NCBI GenBank assembly: GCA_041477005.1
Contig: JBGOUJ010000129.1
Coordinates: forward strand, 1 to 14,519
Length of the DNA: 14,519 bases
From: JBGOUJ01 sp041477005
GTDB lineage: Bacteria > Acidobacteriota > Terriglobia > Bryobacterales > JACQDG01
Direction: 5' to 3'
Shown here one piece after another: positions 13,488 to 14,519 of the stretch. The first letter of the stretch is position 1, and every line of letters starts with the position of its first letter. The notes under the pieces were generated by a model that saw only the letters and a program-made list of their open reading frames with translations, was not told the DNA's origin and did not search any database. A program made the translations under genes and the position numbers.

Positions 13488-13843
13488 CGAGGCGCGAGGC
13501 GGTGCTCGGTAACGCGCCGCGGCCGGCGCTTGGCCCACGGGTACACGACAGGGCGTCCTCTGCGCGGAAATGCCCTGGCGTACATCGGCGCCAACTCGAC
13601 CTTTTCACGAGTGAGCGCGGGGTAGCCCTCCAGAATCTCCTCTACCGTCGCCCCCTGAGAAAGCATACCGGCGATGGCGTGTACGGGAATCCGTGTCCTC
13701 CGGTACACCGGCGCACCTTGCAGGATTTCCGGGTCAGAGTCTACCATGCGCTCCGCCTCAGCTAACCGGCGAAGTGCGGTCTCCATCTCTTTACGCGCCG
13801 ATTTGCATTGGATGACGATAACGCTTCCCCGAGAAATGGCCAT
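13484..13843 (-). CDS. DUF433 domain antitoxin
   Basis: The 119-residue product carries a DUF433 domain from about residue 36: DPEILQGAPVYRRTRIPVHA, then IAGMLSQGATVEEILEGYPA and ALTREKVELAPMYARA. DUF433 proteins are winged-helix antitoxins paired with DUF5615 PIN-like nucleases. The partner here is only a 12-codon stub, so this is an orphan antitoxin. The first 35 residues (including SVIVIQCKSARKEMETALRR) are not typical of the domain and have no clear family; the VIVIQCK string recalls PD-(D/E)xK nuclease strands, but it is too short to call. ATG 13843 has no strong ribosome site, and an ATG at 13786 is an alternative. It lies 25 bases after the GMC gene. Confidence 0.8.
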   Translation of the reverse strand: MAISRGSVIVIQCKSARKEMETALRRLAEAERMVDSDPEILQGAPVYRRTRIPVHAIAGMLSQGATVEEILEGYPALTREKVELAPMYARAFPRRGRPVVYPWAKRRPRRVTEHRLAPR

Positions 13844-13868
13844 TGCGTCGATGCCTGGGTCCGAGCGC

Positions 13869-14519
13869 TCATATTTTCAGCACACCGCCCAGCTTCGTGA
13901 TCAAACCCTCGGCTATGCGTTCCGTCAAGGCCGAGATCGTCAGAAACGGGTTGACGCCAATGGCCGTGGGGATGATGGAGCCGTCCGTGACGTAGAGTCC
14001 CTCGTGGAGGGTTCCGTCTTGCTGGAAAACCTGGCCGAGATGGTTTACCAGGCCGGTCGCATGGCTCTCGCCCATCGGGCATCCCCCTAATGGGTGCGGC
14101 GTCAGCAGCGTGTGAAACGGGCTGAAAGCCCACAGCGGGTTTTCGATGAATGTTGCTCCGAGCGTGGTGGCGTGCGACAGGGCCAGCGCAGTTTCACGCT
14201 GGAATACGTCCTGATCCCCCGCCCCGGGCCACACGATCGTGGGCTCGCCGGTCAACGCATCCAACTCGACTCCTCCGCCCGCGTCGTCCTGCCCCATGAT
14301 CAGGTACATCACCGTGGAATTCAGGGCGCCGCCTTCCAGTCGCGGATCGAACCCGCCGAAATCGCGCACGCGGCGGCCAAACTCCCTCAAGTTGTCGAGG
14401 GCATCGTCAGGATCGGTGTCCTTGCCGAGGAAGGCCGACAACGTGGCGCGGGCTGCATCCACATAAGTCAGCGGCAGAGAAAGGTCTTCGAACGTGACTC
14501 TTTCGGCGAGAGGCCTGTC
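13869..14519 (-). CDS. GMC family oxidoreductase, C-terminal part (5' end outside window)
   Basis: The frame is open to the right edge of the window, so 216 C-terminal residues are seen. HPLGGCPMGESHATGLVNHL and the later TDGSIIPTAIGVNPFLTISA are the two blocks of the GMC C-terminal domain that contain the active-site His and the Asn-Pro pair. The HPLGGCPMG form is that of cholesterol-oxidase-like members rather than glucose or choline oxidases. The reaction would be FAD-dependent oxidation of an alcohol, with the substrate unknown. The N-terminal FAD-binding half, which would confirm this, is outside. It ends LGGVLKI, and the DUF433 gene follows on the same strand. Confidence 0.9.
   Translation of the reverse strand, partial: DRPLAERVTFEDLSLPLTYVDAARATLSAFLGKDTDPDDALDNLREFGRRVRDFGGFDPRLEGGALNSTVMYLIMGQDDAGGGVELDALTGEPTIVWPGAGDQDVFQRETALALSHATTLGATFIENPLWAFSPFHTLLTPHPLGGCPMGESHATGLVNHLGQVFQQDGTLHEGLYVTDGSIIPTAIGVNPFLTISALTERIAEGLITKLGGVLKI

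Overview
The window is high-GC chromosomal DNA. It most likely comes from an Acidobacteriota-type bacterium (Solibacter/Bryobacter-like). This is inferred from the style of the IF2 and NusA proteins, the PQQ-type 'WPSFRGP' beta-propeller protein and the accessory small-protein families. No rRNA or other phylogenetic marker is present, so the placement is not proven. It holds one conserved housekeeping operon followed by a patchwork accessory region.

Left part (1-7293, + strand). The window opens inside the 3' end of a Lon-like gene best matched to BrxL of BREX phage defence. Next comes the translation operon rimP - nusA - infB - ylxP (DUF503) - rbfA. The rimP leader has a plausible sigma70-type promoter and a perfect 8-bp GNRA-loop hairpin followed by a T-run, a transcription attenuator placed ahead of the gene set that encodes NusA. 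The small genes ylxR and L7Ae-like, often found between nusA and infB, are absent. RbfA runs without a stop codon into an ApbE-type flavin transferase, giving one 483-residue reading frame. A GTG inside the RbfA end could alternatively start an exported ApbE.

Middle part (7303-10736, - strand). There is a small conserved protein convergent with apbE, then about 480 bp of gene debris, a membrane acyltransferase of the HGSNAT/DUF5009 type, and an exported PQQ-like beta-propeller protein. The last 91 bp of homology from the propeller gene's 3' end also occurs in the debris, so the acyltransferase gene is flanked by near-identical direct repeats.

Right part (10863-14519, - strand). A BrnT-type toxin and its antitoxin lie in a 644-bp segment that has the layout of a mobile integron gene cassette. 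It has an attC site at the 3' end, and its 5' boundary is the exact complement of the attC R'' box. Beyond the attC is an uncatalogued 58-residue acidic ORF. Upstream of the cassette are an exported Ig-like protein with C-terminal membrane segments, a DUF433 antitoxin whose DUF5615-type toxin partner survives only as 12 codons, and the C-terminal part of a GMC oxidoreductase running off the window.

The most notable points are the solo toxin-antitoxin integron cassette, the RbfA-ApbE continuous frame, the rimP attenuator and the repeat-flanked acyltransferase. I see no tRNA, rRNA, CRISPR array, transposase or integrase in the window.
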